64,000 bases of DNA from Clostridia bacterium (GTDB lineage Bacteria; Bacillota; Clostridia; Christensenellales; Aristaeellaceae). Positions 1-7,671 of the stretch are shown here, piece after piece; position 1 is the stretch's first letter; every line of letters starts with the position of its first letter. The stretch spans positions 1-64,000 of the forward strand of contig CAAGFE010000078.1 in the NCBI GenBank assembly GCA_900769075.1. Direction: 5' to 3'. The notes beneath the pieces are model-generated. The model worked only from the letters and a program-made list of their open reading frames with translations. It was not told the DNA's origin and ran no database searches. The translations under genes were made by a program, and so were the position numbers.

Positions 1-20
1 ACCTCCCTGTGAGGTTTTTT
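1..20 (+). terminator. Intrinsic terminator at window edge
   Basis: ACCTC (1-5) pairs with GAGGT (11-15) around a CCTGT loop and is followed by six T. It would end a plus-strand gene lying to the left of the window. The window edge may cut off the base of the stem. Confidence 0.55.
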
Positions 21-271
21 GACAGTCTGGGTATTTCTGATTTTTTTCAGAAGAAATTTAGATATGTCATGATTTTCTGATGTTCATCGGGCTTTCGCTC
101 ATTTTCGGAATGATCCGCGCCGGGGAGGCGAAAACTCCGCGTGATATCAGAATCGGCGGCGAGTTTTGCCGTCGTCGATGCGGCGGCCTGGCTGCGACGG
201 GGTTGGCTCGGGCGTGGCGCGCAGATCATCTTAACGGGTGTTTGGACTTCGGGCTTGGCATTCTTTAGTAC
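21..271. other. Intergenic stretch without a recognisable gene
   Basis: Short open frames occur on both strands, but none has a convincing ribosome binding site or a recognisable protein. The stretch separates the edge terminator from the tmRNA terminator. A short inverted repeat (AAAACTC near 129 with GAGTTTT near 161) is the only structure noticed. Confidence 0.4.
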
Positions 272-305
272 AAAAAACAATGTGCCGGATGACACCGACA
301 CATTG
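272..305 (-). terminator. Intrinsic terminator of ssrA
   Basis: On the minus strand an 11-nt arm, CAATGTGTCGG, pairs with CCGGCACATTG with one internal T/G pair around a six-base loop. A run of six T follows. It lies about 70 nt past the mature tmRNA 3' end, so the transcript would need 3' trimming. Confidence 0.85.
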
Positions 306-372
306 CTTGTGACCCCAAGGACAAACACCCCATATTGCGGAAAATGGAATCGTTCGTCCCGGTCGCTTTGAG

Positions 373-717
373 TGGAGCTGAGGGGAGTTGAACCCCTGTC
401 CGAAGGCTCGCAAACAGAACCTTCTCCGAGCGCAGTCTGTGGTTGAAAATTCCCCCGCGCACACGTCCACAGACAAACGTGTGCGCGAAGTAGCTTCATG
501 TTACGGACGCATGGCAAAGCTTACATGCGCTCGTTCCCCGCGTAAATGACGCTGGTGACCGGCCACGCGGGCAGACCGGGCCAACGTCACGGCCTAATTA
601 GGCCGCGAAAGCAAAATTGCTGTTGTCAGTTACTTTTTTTCCCCGTTTTAACGTGGTACAGGGCCACGGCTCGCTTATCCTGCCCTCGACAACCCCCGTC
701 GAAACCGGATCAGCCCC
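373..717 (-). ncRNA. ssrA: Transfer-messenger RNA (tmRNA)
   Basis: tmRNA rescues stalled ribosomes with SmpB and adds a degradation tag. The 5' end reads GGGGCTGATCCGGTTTCGAC, the usual tmRNA start. The 3' end carries the T-arm GGTTCAACTCCCC and an acceptor strand TCAGCTCC that pairs with the 5' end. The CCA is not encoded. After the alanine-like domain a short frame ends at a TAA near 594-596; by analogy with clostridial tmRNAs the resume codon is GAC after GTAACT, giving the tag (A)DNSNFAFAA. The Phe before the final Ala-Ala is less usual than Leu. The gene is 31 nt downstream of smpB on the same strand. The RNA assignment is certain; the exact resume codon is inferred. Confidence 0.95.
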
Positions 718-748
718 ATATATGACAACGCTTTTGCTTCCTGGTGGG

Positions 749-1216
749 TTACTTGTTGCTTTCCCGCAGTGCGCGGCGGATGTCCCGGTCGGCATCGCGC
801 TTGGCGATGGAATCCCGCTTGTCATGCTCTGCCTTGCCCTTGCACAGGCCGAGCTGGAGCTTCATCCGCCCGTCCTTCAGGTACACCTCCAGCGGAACCA
901 GCGTGTATCCCTGACGGGCAACCAGCCCATCCAGCTTGCGGATCTCGCTCTTGTGCATGAGCAGCTTCTTGGGCCGCATGGGATCCCGGTTGAAGATGTT
1001 GCCCTGCTCATAGGGGCTGATGTGCATGCCCTCCACCCAGACCTCGCCGTCCTTGATGCGGGCCCAGGATTCCTTGAGGTTCACCCGCCCCTGACGCATG
1101 GACTTCACTTCCGTACCGAACAGCGCCAGACCGCACTCGTAGCGTTCCTCCACAAAGTAGTCATGGAAGGCCTTGCGATTCTGTGCCACGGTCTTGGTAC
1201 CCTTCTGATGCGGCAT
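749..1216 (-). CDS. smpB: SsrA-binding protein SmpB
   Basis: SmpB binds the tRNA-like part of tmRNA and brings it to stalled ribosomes. The 155-residue product has the family length and hallmarks: an N-terminal core with AQNRKAFHDYF and GTEVKSMRQGRVNL, the central EGMHISPYEQGNIFN segment, and a basic C-terminal tail containing KAEHDKRD and DIRRAL. The start at 1216 follows GGAAGGGG at a suitable distance; a longer frame to 1243 lacks this. The gene lies directly upstream of ssrA, so protein and RNA partner are probably transcribed together. Its promoter (1258-1286) faces that of proA. Confidence 0.96.
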   Translation of the reverse strand: MPHQKGTKTVAQNRKAFHDYFVEERYECGLALFGTEVKSMRQGRVNLKESWARIKDGEVWVEGMHISPYEQGNIFNRDPMRPKKLLMHKSEIRKLDGLVARQGYTLVPLEVYLKDGRMKLQLGLCKGKAEHDKRDSIAKRDADRDIRRALRESNK

Positions 1217-1257
1217 TTGAATCACACCCCTTCCTGCCTGCACTGCTGAGGTAACTG

Positions 1258-1286
1258 ATTATATCACATTTGATTTGCGATTGCAA
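1258..1286 (-). promoter_or_regulatory. smpB promoter
   Basis: On the minus strand TTGCAA (1286-1281), a 17-nt spacer and TATAAT (1263-1258) form a SigA-type promoter. TTGCAA is its own reverse complement, so the same six bases also fit as the -35 box of the proA promoter on the other strand. Confidence 0.8.
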
Positions 1287-1309
1287 GTGGCTGCTTTTCA
1301 TGCTATAAT
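1281..1309 (+). promoter_or_regulatory. proA promoter
   Basis: TTGCAA (1281-1286), a 17-nt spacer and TATAAT (1304-1309) lie about 30 nt before the proA start. The -35 box is shared with the divergent smpB promoter. Confidence 0.82.
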
Positions 1310-1339
1310 GTATGCTGGTATCATACACATGAGAGGCAG

Positions 1340-2647
1340 ATGACTGAGATGAAGGACCTCCACCAGATGGCCCTTGCCAGCCGAAGGGCCGCCTGGGCGC
1401 TGGCTGGCGCGGATCTTTCGGCGCGAAACAACGCGCTGCTTGCCATGGCCCGGAAACTGGACGCCCATCGGGATAGGATTTTTGCCGCCAATGAGGCGGA
1501 TCTTGCCCGGGCGAAGGCGGACGGGCTGGCTGCGCCGCTGCTGAAGCGTCTGGCCTTTGGGGAGGAGAAGCTGTCTGGCGTGTCCGAGGGGCTGAAGGCC
1601 CTCGCCGCGCTCCCTGACCCTATCGGTCAGACCACCTATGCCCGGGAAATCACCGCAGGGCTGAAGCTCTATCGGGTGGCATGCCCCATCGGCGTGATCG
1701 GCGTGATATTCGAAAGCCGCCCCGATGCGCTGGTGCAGATTGCGTCCCTGGCGCTCAAGAGCGGCAATGCCGTTTTGCTCAAGGGCGGCCGGGAGGCGCT
1801 GAACACCAATCAGGCGCTGTGCGATTGCCTGCGTGCCGCGGCGGAGGAAGCCGGTCTGCCCGCTGATTTCGCCCAGCTGCTGACGACCCGGGAGGACGTG
1901 GCCTCCATGCTTAAAGAGGATGCGCTGATCGATCTGATCATTCCCCGGGGCAGCAAAGCCTTCGTCCGCTACATCATGGACAACAGCCGGATTCCCGTGC
2001 TGGGCCACGCGGACGGCATCTGCCATGTGTATGTGGACAGGGAAGCGGATATCGACATGGCGGTTGCGGTGTCCGTGGACAGCAAGGCACAGAATGTATC
2101 CGTGTGCAACGCGATGGAAACGCTGCTGGTTCACCGTGAAATCGCAGAGAATTTCCTGCCCAGGCTGCTGCCCGCCATGCAGGAGAAGCACGTCCGCTTG
2201 CTGGGGGATGAGGCCGTACAGGCCATCATCCCGGTGGAGCCTGCCACCGAGGCGGACTGGGCCACGGAGTATCTGGACTACACGCTGTCCATCCGCGTGG
2301 TGGACAGCCTGGAAGCCGCCATCGACCACATCAACCATTACGGCAGCGGGCATACCGACTGCATCGTGACGGAGGATGCCGCCGCCGCGCAGACCTTCCT
2401 GACCCGGGTGGATTCCGCAGGGGTGTACCACAATGTCTCGACCCGGTTTGCGGACGGCTTTGTATACGGCTTCGGTGCGGAGGTCGGGATTGCGACGGGC
2501 AAAATCCATGCCCGCGGCCCGATGGGCCTCGAAGGCCTGACAACCTATAAATATAAGCTGCTGGGTTCCGGCCAGCTGATGGCGGAGATGAAGGATGGAA
2601 CCCGGCAGTACACCCATACCCTGCTGAATGAGGAGTGCCCGCTGTGA
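1340..2647 (+). CDS. proA: Glutamate-5-semialdehyde dehydrogenase
   Basis: ProA reduces glutamyl-5-phosphate to glutamate-5-semialdehyde with NADPH in proline synthesis. The 435-residue product has the family length. It contains the aldehyde-dehydrogenase signatures GVIFESRPDA and LKSGNAVLLKGGREA, the catalytic-cysteine region QNVSVCNAMETLLVH, and the C-terminal FGAEVGIATGKIHARGPMGL. The ATG follows GAGAGG and the promoter at 1281-1309. The usual partner proB (glutamate 5-kinase) is not in this window. The next gene overlaps its stop codon, so translation is probably coupled. Confidence 0.96.
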   Translation: MTEMKDLHQMALASRRAAWALAGADLSARNNALLAMARKLDAHRDRIFAANEADLARAKADGLAAPLLKRLAFGEEKLSGVSEGLKALAALPDPIGQTTYAREITAGLKLYRVACPIGVIGVIFESRPDALVQIASLALKSGNAVLLKGGREALNTNQALCDCLRAAAEEAGLPADFAQLLTTREDVASMLKEDALIDLIIPRGSKAFVRYIMDNSRIPVLGHADGICHVYVDREADIDMAVAVSVDSKAQNVSVCNAMETLLVHREIAENFLPRLLPAMQEKHVRLLGDEAVQAIIPVEPATEADWATEYLDYTLSIRVVDSLEAAIDHINHYGSGHTDCIVTEDAAAAQTFLTRVDSAGVYHNVSTRFADGFVYGFGAEVGIATGKIHARGPMGLEGLTTYKYKLLGSGQLMAEMKDGTRQYTHTLLNEECPL

Positions 2648-3303
2648 TGACCCCAACCGCGTTTGCCTTCTTCGACTTCGACGATACCCTCGCCAGGGGC
2701 GACTCAATTTTCCCCTTCCTGCTGTATGCCATCAAGCGCGGGCTTGCGCCCAAATCCCAGCTGTTCAAGGCTGCCGCCGGGTTCCTTCGGTGGAAGATTC
2801 AGCCCTCCTCCGGCCGCGCGGTGAAGGAGATGACGCTGTCCTTCATCAAGGGGCGCACCGTGGAGGAGATGGACGGCATTGCCCGGGACTTTTTCCGGGA
2901 GGTGCAGCAAAGGGCGTTCTTCAGGGACGCTGTGCCGGAGCTTTTCCGCCTGCGGGCGCAGGGTATGAAAATTGTTGTTGTCAGCGCGTCCTCCGACCTG
3001 TATATGAAGGTGCTGCCGGAGTTCCTGCCCGTTGATGCCGTCATCAGCACGGTCTGCGAAACCAAAGGCGGCAGGTACACGGGCAAAATCGGCAAGAATT
3101 GCAAGGGGGAGGAAAAGGTGCGCCGCATTCAGGACTGGCTGAAGGAGCAGCAGCTCAGCATCGACCAGGAGAAATCCGCCGGATACGGGGATTCTCCCTC
3201 CGACGCGCCCATGCTGCTGCTGACCGCCTGCCCGACCCTTGTCAATCCCAAGCGAAAGCTGAGGAAGGCCATTCCCCAGGGACGCATCGTTCGCTGGCGC
3301 TGA
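2647..3303 (+). CDS. HAD-IB family phosphatase
   Basis: Predicted cytosolic phosphohydrolase of the phosphoserine-phosphatase-like HAD-IB group. Motif I is FFDFDDTLARGDS with two catalytic Asp near the N terminus. Motif II is VVVSASSDLY, and motif III is GYGDSPSDAPML. The ATG at 2647 overlaps the proA stop (TGATG) and has AGGAG 11 nt upstream; a GTG at 2635 is possible but has no ribosome site. Length is about 218 residues. The substrate cannot be inferred; the position after proA may reflect co-expression only. Phosphoserine phosphatase itself is possible but not favoured. Confidence 0.82.
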   Translation: MTPTAFAFFDFDDTLARGDSIFPFLLYAIKRGLAPKSQLFKAAAGFLRWKIQPSSGRAVKEMTLSFIKGRTVEEMDGIARDFFREVQQRAFFRDAVPELFRLRAQGMKIVVVSASSDLYMKVLPEFLPVDAVISTVCETKGGRYTGKIGKNCKGEEKVRRIQDWLKEQQLSIDQEKSAGYGDSPSDAPMLLLTACPTLVNPKRKLRKAIPQGRIVRWR

Positions 3304-3330
3304 CACCACAAAGGAAACGGAGGGAAGAAC

Positions 3331-3894
3331 ATGCTGATCGTCCGACGCATCAAGGAACAGACCCTGCATCAGGTGACGGAGCTGACGGATGCTCAGCTGG
3401 TCACGGAGGAAGCGGTGCTTCGCATCGGCCGGACGGGAATTCAGCTGAGCTACGGCACGCTGCCCAAGCCGGAGTGGCGTGCCTTCTCCCCGGTGGAATA
3501 CGCCGACCCCGCTTTCCTTGTGAAGGATGACAGCAGCGCCTTCTACGGCGCCTTTGAGGGTGAAAAGTACATCGGCGGCGCAGCCGTGACCATCCATCCG
3601 AGCGGCTGGGCGGAGGTGCTGGATCTTCGGGTAGACGCGGCCTTCCGCCGGCAGGGCGCAGGCCGGATGCTGCTGGACAAGTGCATGTCCTTCGCCGAAA
3701 AGAGGGAGCTGTACGGCCTGCGTGTTGCCTGCACGGACGCCAATCCGGGCATGTGCCAGTTCCTGGAGCATGAGGGCTTCACGCTCCATGGCTTCGACCA
3801 GATGGTACTCAGCCAGCTCCCCGAGGAACGCGTCAAGCCCCGGTCCCGCCGGGCTTCCCTTCTTTACTTTTATCGACTGAATCAGAAAGGCTGA
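3331..3894 (+). CDS. GNAT family N-acetyltransferase
   Basis: The 187-residue protein has a C-terminal GNAT fold. VLDLRVDAAFRRQGAGRMLL is the acetyl-CoA-binding motif A (R/Q-x-x-G-x-G/A form), followed by a CTDANPGMCQFLEHEGFTLH segment typical of motif B. The GFTLHGFDQMV ending recalls streptothricin acetyltransferases, but similarity seen by eye does not fix the substrate. About 90 N-terminal residues precede the GNAT core. GGAGGG lies 7 nt before the ATG. It sits in a plus-strand run with the HAD phosphatase and rluB. Confidence 0.8.
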   Translation: MLIVRRIKEQTLHQVTELTDAQLVTEEAVLRIGRTGIQLSYGTLPKPEWRAFSPVEYADPAFLVKDDSSAFYGAFEGEKYIGGAAVTIHPSGWAEVLDLRVDAAFRRQGAGRMLLDKCMSFAEKRELYGLRVACTDANPGMCQFLEHEGFTLHGFDQMVLSQLPEERVKPRSRRASLLYFYRLNQKG

Positions 3895-3901
3895 ATCAAC
3901 C

Positions 3902-4618
3902 ATGATGAGACTGCAAAAATATATGGCCCTCTCCGGCGTGGCCTCCCGCCGCAATGCCGAGAAGATGATCGCTGAGGGCCGCGTGGCGGTCAACGGCACC
4001 GTCATCACCGAAATGGGCGTGCAGGTGGATGAGCTGCATGACCGGGTGACCGTGGACGGAAATCTCTGCCACCTGGAGGAAGAGAAGCACTACCTGGCCT
4101 ACAACAAGCCCATGGGCGAGGTGACCACGGTCAATGACCCCGAGGGCCGCGCCACGGTGATGGACAAGTTCCGCGACTATCCCGTGCGCCTGTATCCGGT
4201 GGGTCGCCTGGACTATGACAGCGAGGGGCTGATCCTGCTGACCAACGATGGCGATCTGATGAACAATTTGCTCCATCCCTCCCGGGAGGTGGAGAAGGAA
4301 TACCTGGTGAAGGTGTCCAACCGGGTGACGGAGGATGAAATCCGCCGCCTGCGCGCGGGCGTTCAGCTGGATGACGGACGCATGACCTCCCCGGCGGACG
4401 TGCATCTGGTGCGCTGCGAGGCCTTCTCCTCCGTGCTGCTGGTGTCCATCCATGAGGGCCGGAACCGCCAGGTGCGCCGGATGTTCGCAGCGGTCGGCCA
4501 TGAGGTGGTCAGCCTCAAGCGCGTGGGCTTTGCGACCATCAAGCTCCACGATCTGCCCCGCGGACAGTGGCGCCGCCTGACGGATGTGGAAGTCAGGAAG
4601 CTCAAGGAGCTGAAGTAA
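3902..4618 (+). CDS. rluB: Pseudouridine synthase, RsuA/RluB family
   Basis: Enzyme that isomerises a uridine in rRNA; RluB-type proteins modify 23S rRNA and RsuA-type 16S rRNA. An N-terminal S4 RNA-binding domain (RLQKYMALSGVASRRNAEKM) is followed by the catalytic domain with VGRLDYDSEGLILLTNDGDL, whose Asp is the nucleophile. The C-terminal motif is EGRNRQVRRMFAAVGHEV. The 238-residue length fits RluB. The next gene starts 2 nt after the stop, suggesting an RNA-modification pair with mnmM. Choosing RluB over RsuA is an inference. Confidence 0.9.
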   Translation: MMRLQKYMALSGVASRRNAEKMIAEGRVAVNGTVITEMGVQVDELHDRVTVDGNLCHLEEEKHYLAYNKPMGEVTTVNDPEGRATVMDKFRDYPVRLYPVGRLDYDSEGLILLTNDGDLMNNLLHPSREVEKEYLVKVSNRVTEDEIRRLRAGVQLDDGRMTSPADVHLVRCEAFSSVLLVSIHEGRNRQVRRMFAAVGHEVVSLKRVGFATIKLHDLPRGQWRRLTDVEVRKLKELK

Positions 4619-4619
4619 C

Positions 4620-5186
4620 ATGGCCTATGAACTCAGAAGCGCCCGGTGGATTGCCGCAGACGTGATGCATCAGGTGATACAGGCGGGGGACGCGGTCATC
4701 GACGCCACCCTGGGCAACGGGCACGACACCGTTATGCTGGCGGAGCTGGTGGGCGAATCCGGGCATGTGACTGGCTTTGACATTCAGCCCGATGCGGTGG
4801 CGCGCACCTCCGCGCTGCTGGAGGAAAGAGGGCTGCTGGCTCGCTGCACCCTTTACGCAGAGGGACATGAGCACCTGGCGGAACGCGTACAGGGGCCGGT
4901 GAAGGCCGCCGTGTTCAACCTCGGCTGGCTGCCCGGCGGGAATAAATCGATTACCACCCATTGGGAAACGACCCAAACCGCCATCCAGGCGGCACTGTCC
5001 CTCCTGGTAAAGGGCGGCGTCTGTACCGTCTGCGCCTATCCGGGGCATGCAGCGGGGGCACAGGAGCGCCAAGCGCTGATGGACTGGCTGTCCACCCTGC
5101 GCCCGCAGGAGTTCAACGTCCTGCACCATCGCTTCCTCAACGCCGGGCCTGGCGCGCCGGAATGCTTTGTCATTCAAAAACAGTGA
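4620..5186 (+). CDS. mnmM: tRNA 5-aminomethyl-2-thiouridine methyltransferase, MnmM/YtqB family
   Basis: SAM-dependent methyltransferase of the YtqB family (old Pfam name rRNA_methylase). Characterised Gram-positive members, now called MnmM, methylate nm5s2U at the tRNA wobble position. The 188 residues include the SAM-binding DATLGNGHDTVMLAELVG, GFDIQPDAV, and the family signature FNLGWLPGGNKSITT. AAGGAG lies inside the end of rluB, 7 nt before the ATG. Assignment to the family is secure; the exact modified base rests on homologues. Confidence 0.88.
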   Translation: MAYELRSARWIAADVMHQVIQAGDAVIDATLGNGHDTVMLAELVGESGHVTGFDIQPDAVARTSALLEERGLLARCTLYAEGHEHLAERVQGPVKAAVFNLGWLPGGNKSITTHWETTQTAIQAALSLLVKGGVCTVCAYPGHAAGAQERQALMDWLSTLRPQEFNVLHHRFLNAGPGAPECFVIQKQ

Positions 5187-5195
5187 GGTGATCAA

Positions 5196-5630
5196 ATGGA
5201 GATCCGTCGGGCAGTCCCCGCCGACAGCATGACGCTTGGCCGCTTGGCCGGATGCATGTGGGTGCACGACCCCGTTGAATTGGCGGCACAATTTGCCGAC
5301 CTCACAGCATCGGAGGAGGCGGCCTGCTTCCTGGCCTTTGAGGGCGAAACCGCCATCGGCTTTGCCCAGTGCCAGCTCCGCCGCGACTATGTCGAGGGCT
5401 GCACCACCAGCCCGGTGGGCTTTCTGGAGGGCATTTATGTGGCGGAAGAAGCACGCCGTCATGGCGTAGCCCGGGCACTTCTGCGCGCCTGTGAGGACTG
5501 GGCCCGAAGCGCCGGCTGCACCGAGTTCGCCAGCGACTGCGAAATTGACAACCACGTCAGCCTTGCCTGGCACCTGAATGCCGGATTTGCGGAAGCAAAC
5601 CGCACCATCTGGTTTGCCAAGAAGCTATAA
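5196..5630 (+). CDS. AAC(6')-I-like aminoglycoside N-acetyltransferase (GNAT)
   Basis: A 144-residue GNAT protein whose pattern closely follows chromosomal AAC(6')-I enzymes such as AAC(6')-Iy/If. Shared blocks are IGFAQCQLRRDYVEGC, SPVGFLEGIYV, GVARALLRACEDWARSAGC, EFASDCEIDNHVSLAWH and the GFAEANRTIWFAKKL ending. Those enzymes acetylate the 6' amino group of aminoglycosides. Whether this protein gives resistance or acts on another amine is unknown. It has its own GAGGTG site and sits between mnmM and a Nudix gene, so it looks like a resident chromosomal gene rather than part of a mobile cassette. Confidence 0.78.
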   Translation: MEIRRAVPADSMTLGRLAGCMWVHDPVELAAQFADLTASEEAACFLAFEGETAIGFAQCQLRRDYVEGCTTSPVGFLEGIYVAEEARRHGVARALLRACEDWARSAGCTEFASDCEIDNHVSLAWHLNAGFAEANRTIWFAKKL

Positions 5631-5661
5631 ACAGAAGCTGACAACACAGGAGGAATCCGCC

Positions 5662-6120
5662 ATGGGCCGCGCGTATCCCATCGAACTGACCAATATGTGC
5701 ATGCTGCAGCGGGAGGACGGCTGCGTTCTGGTGCAGAACCGCCATGATCCCGAATGGGGCGGACTGACCTTCCCCGGCGGACATGTGGAGCCGGGCGAAT
5801 CGCTGGTGGACAGCGTCATCCGCGAGATGCGGGAGGAAACCGGGCTGACCATCCGCCATCCCCGTTTGGTCGGCACCAAAAGCTGGATGCAGCGGGACGG
5901 CAGCGGACGCTATCTGGTGCTGCTTTACACCGCCGCGGAATACGAGGGGGAGCTGCGCTCCTCCGAAGAAGGGGACGTGCGCTGGATGACCCTGGACGAA
6001 ATGCGCGCAGGAAACCTGGCGGACGGCATGGAGCTGTATTTCGATGTGTATTTCGGTACGGAGTACAGTGAAATCTGGTATGAACGCCAGGATGAAGCCT
6101 GGATTGAACGCCTCAAATGA
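5662..6120 (+). CDS. Nudix hydrolase, MutT-like
   Basis: Hydrolase of nucleoside diphosphates linked to another group. The complete Nudix box is visible: GGHVEPGESLVDSV followed by IREMREETGL, giving the GX5EX7REUXEEXGU pattern with its metal-binding glutamates. The 152-residue length and N-terminal MCMLQREDGCVLVQNR suggest an 8-oxo-dGTP diphosphatase-type protein, but the substrate is not determined. The start at 5662 has CAGGAGG at the right distance; the frame extends upstream into the previous gene without a ribosome site. A candidate terminator follows. Confidence 0.85.
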   Translation: MGRAYPIELTNMCMLQREDGCVLVQNRHDPEWGGLTFPGGHVEPGESLVDSVIREMREETGLTIRHPRLVGTKSWMQRDGSGRYLVLLYTAAEYEGELRSSEEGDVRWMTLDEMRAGNLADGMELYFDVYFGTEYSEIWYERQDEAWIERLK

Positions 6121-6166
6121 AAGGTCCGCGCCGCTGATGGGGGCGCAGGGGACAGCATCATCTCAA

Positions 6167-6204
6167 CAAGCCGGCGGACAGGAAAGCTGTTCGCCGTTTG
6201 TTTT
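6167..6204 (+). terminator. Candidate terminator after the Nudix gene
   Basis: CAAGCCGGCGGAC (6167-6179) pairs imperfectly with GTTCGCCGTTTG (6189-6200), followed by TTTT. The mismatches and short T run make this moderate. Confidence 0.45.
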
Positions 6205-6296
6205 GGGTCAGGCTTACGATTGGCAACGCACTTCAAGCGGGTCTGCGGGAGGGGGCTTCAGCCTTGGCCTGGCTGGCGGTGCCATGCCTGCACAGC

Positions 6297-6326
6297 TTGA
6301 CGGATCAGCACCCCATGGGGTATAAT
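6297..6326 (+). promoter_or_regulatory. secDF operon promoter
   Basis: TTGACG (6297-6302), an 18-nt spacer and TATAAT (6321-6326) form a strong SigA-type promoter about 50 nt before the secD start. It probably drives secD-secF-recJ-rel. Confidence 0.85.
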
Positions 6327-6374
6327 GCTCTGTATGCAATCAATCAACCATCACCTGAGAAGGGAAGCAAAACC

Positions 6375-7670
6375 ATGAAGCAGACAAAAACCAGGGCCCG
6401 GCTGACGCTGGCGGGAATTTTCATCCTGACCGTTGTGCTGGCTGTGATCGGCGTGACGGGGATCCCGGCCATCGGCGTGAAAAACTGGCTGCCTTCCACC
6501 AATGCGGACAACTGGCCCGAAGCGCTTCCGCTGGGGCTGGACCTGCGGGGCGGCGTGTATGTGGAATACTCCGCGGCCCGCCCGGATGACGGCACGGCGG
6601 ACTTCGATGCGCTGCTGGAAACCACCATGTCCGTGATCCGTACGCGCCTGGGGGATAAGGGCTATTCCGAGGCCACCGTGCAGCGCCTGGGCGATGAGGG
6701 CATCCGCGTGGAAATCCCCGATGTGACCGATACCGCCTACGTGCTGGAGCTGATTGGCGAGCCTGCCCTGCTGGAGTTTACCACGCCCTATGGCGAAACC
6801 TTCATGACCGGTGAAATGGTCTCCAGCGCCGAGCCGGGGCTTGACCAATACGGCCGCTATGTGATCAACTTCCGCCTGAACAAGCAGGGCGCGGAGCTCT
6901 TTAAGGAAATGACCACCAAGTACGTCGGTCAGGTAATCTACATCCTGCTGGACGGTGAGGTGCTGCTGGAGCCTCGCGTGGACGAGCCCATCACCAATGG
7001 GGAAGGCGCCATCTCCGGGATGGGCACCCTGGAGCGGGCCACGAAGATTGCCGCGCAGATTCAGTCCGGCGCGCTGCCCCTGGTGCTGACCCAGCAGAAG
7101 GTCGATACCGTCTCCGCCACCCTGGGCGATGACGCCCTGTCCACCTCCGTCACCGCTGCGCTGATCGGCATGGCGATCATCATGCTGCTGCTGTGCTGGC
7201 GCTACCGCTTGAACGGCCTGGTGGCCTCCTGGGCGCTGGTGATTTATATTGTCCTGCTGTTCCTGGTGATTTATCTTGTCCCCGGCATTCAGCTGACGCT
7301 GGCGGGCCTGGCGGGCATCGTGCTGGGCATCGGCATGGCTGTGGACGCCAACGTCATCATTTTCGAGCGGTTCAACGAGGAGGTGCGCAGGGGGCGCAGC
7401 CTGAAGGCCGCTGTCCGCAACGGCTTCAAGAACGCTTCCTCCGCGGTGGTCAACGGCAATATTACCACGCTGATTGCGGCGGTGGTGCTGCTGTTCTTCG
7501 GCACGGGCACGATTCGCGGCTTCGGGATTACCCTGGGCCTGAGCGTGCTGACGAGCGTGTTCACGGCGGTGTTTGTCACGCGCATCATCCTGAAGAATAT
7601 GGTGCAGGTACGAAGGTGGAAGCCGGCTGCCTTCACCTTCGGCGAAATCAAGGAAGAGGAGGGCGAGTAA
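6375..7670 (+). CDS. secD: Protein translocase subunit SecD
   Basis: SecD, with SecF, uses the proton motive force to help SecYEG export proteins. The 431-residue product has an N-terminal membrane helix, then GLDLRGGVYVEY, a large extracytoplasmic region, and five C-terminal helices with the conserved LAGIVLGIGMAVDANVIIFE and NGNITTLIAA segments. The ATG at 6375 has AGGGA about 9 nt upstream and directly precedes the first membrane helix; the frame runs further upstream through the promoter, so the longer form is unlikely. secF starts 2 nt after the stop. Confidence 0.95.
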   Translation: MKQTKTRARLTLAGIFILTVVLAVIGVTGIPAIGVKNWLPSTNADNWPEALPLGLDLRGGVYVEYSAARPDDGTADFDALLETTMSVIRTRLGDKGYSEATVQRLGDEGIRVEIPDVTDTAYVLELIGEPALLEFTTPYGETFMTGEMVSSAEPGLDQYGRYVINFRLNKQGAELFKEMTTKYVGQVIYILLDGEVLLEPRVDEPITNGEGAISGMGTLERATKIAAQIQSGALPLVLTQQKVDTVSATLGDDALSTSVTAALIGMAIIMLLLCWRYRLNGLVASWALVIYIVLLFLVIYLVPGIQLTLAGLAGIVLGIGMAVDANVIIFERFNEEVRRGRSLKAAVRNGFKNASSAVVNGNITTLIAAVVLLFFGTGTIRGFGITLGLSVLTSVFTAVFVTRIILKNMVQVRRWKPAAFTFGEIKEEEGE

Positions 7671-7671
7671 A

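Noticed and set aside
47..517. Minus-strand open frame crossing the tmRNA 3' half and its terminator
   Set aside because: It runs through a structured RNA gene and a terminator and has no recognisable protein features.
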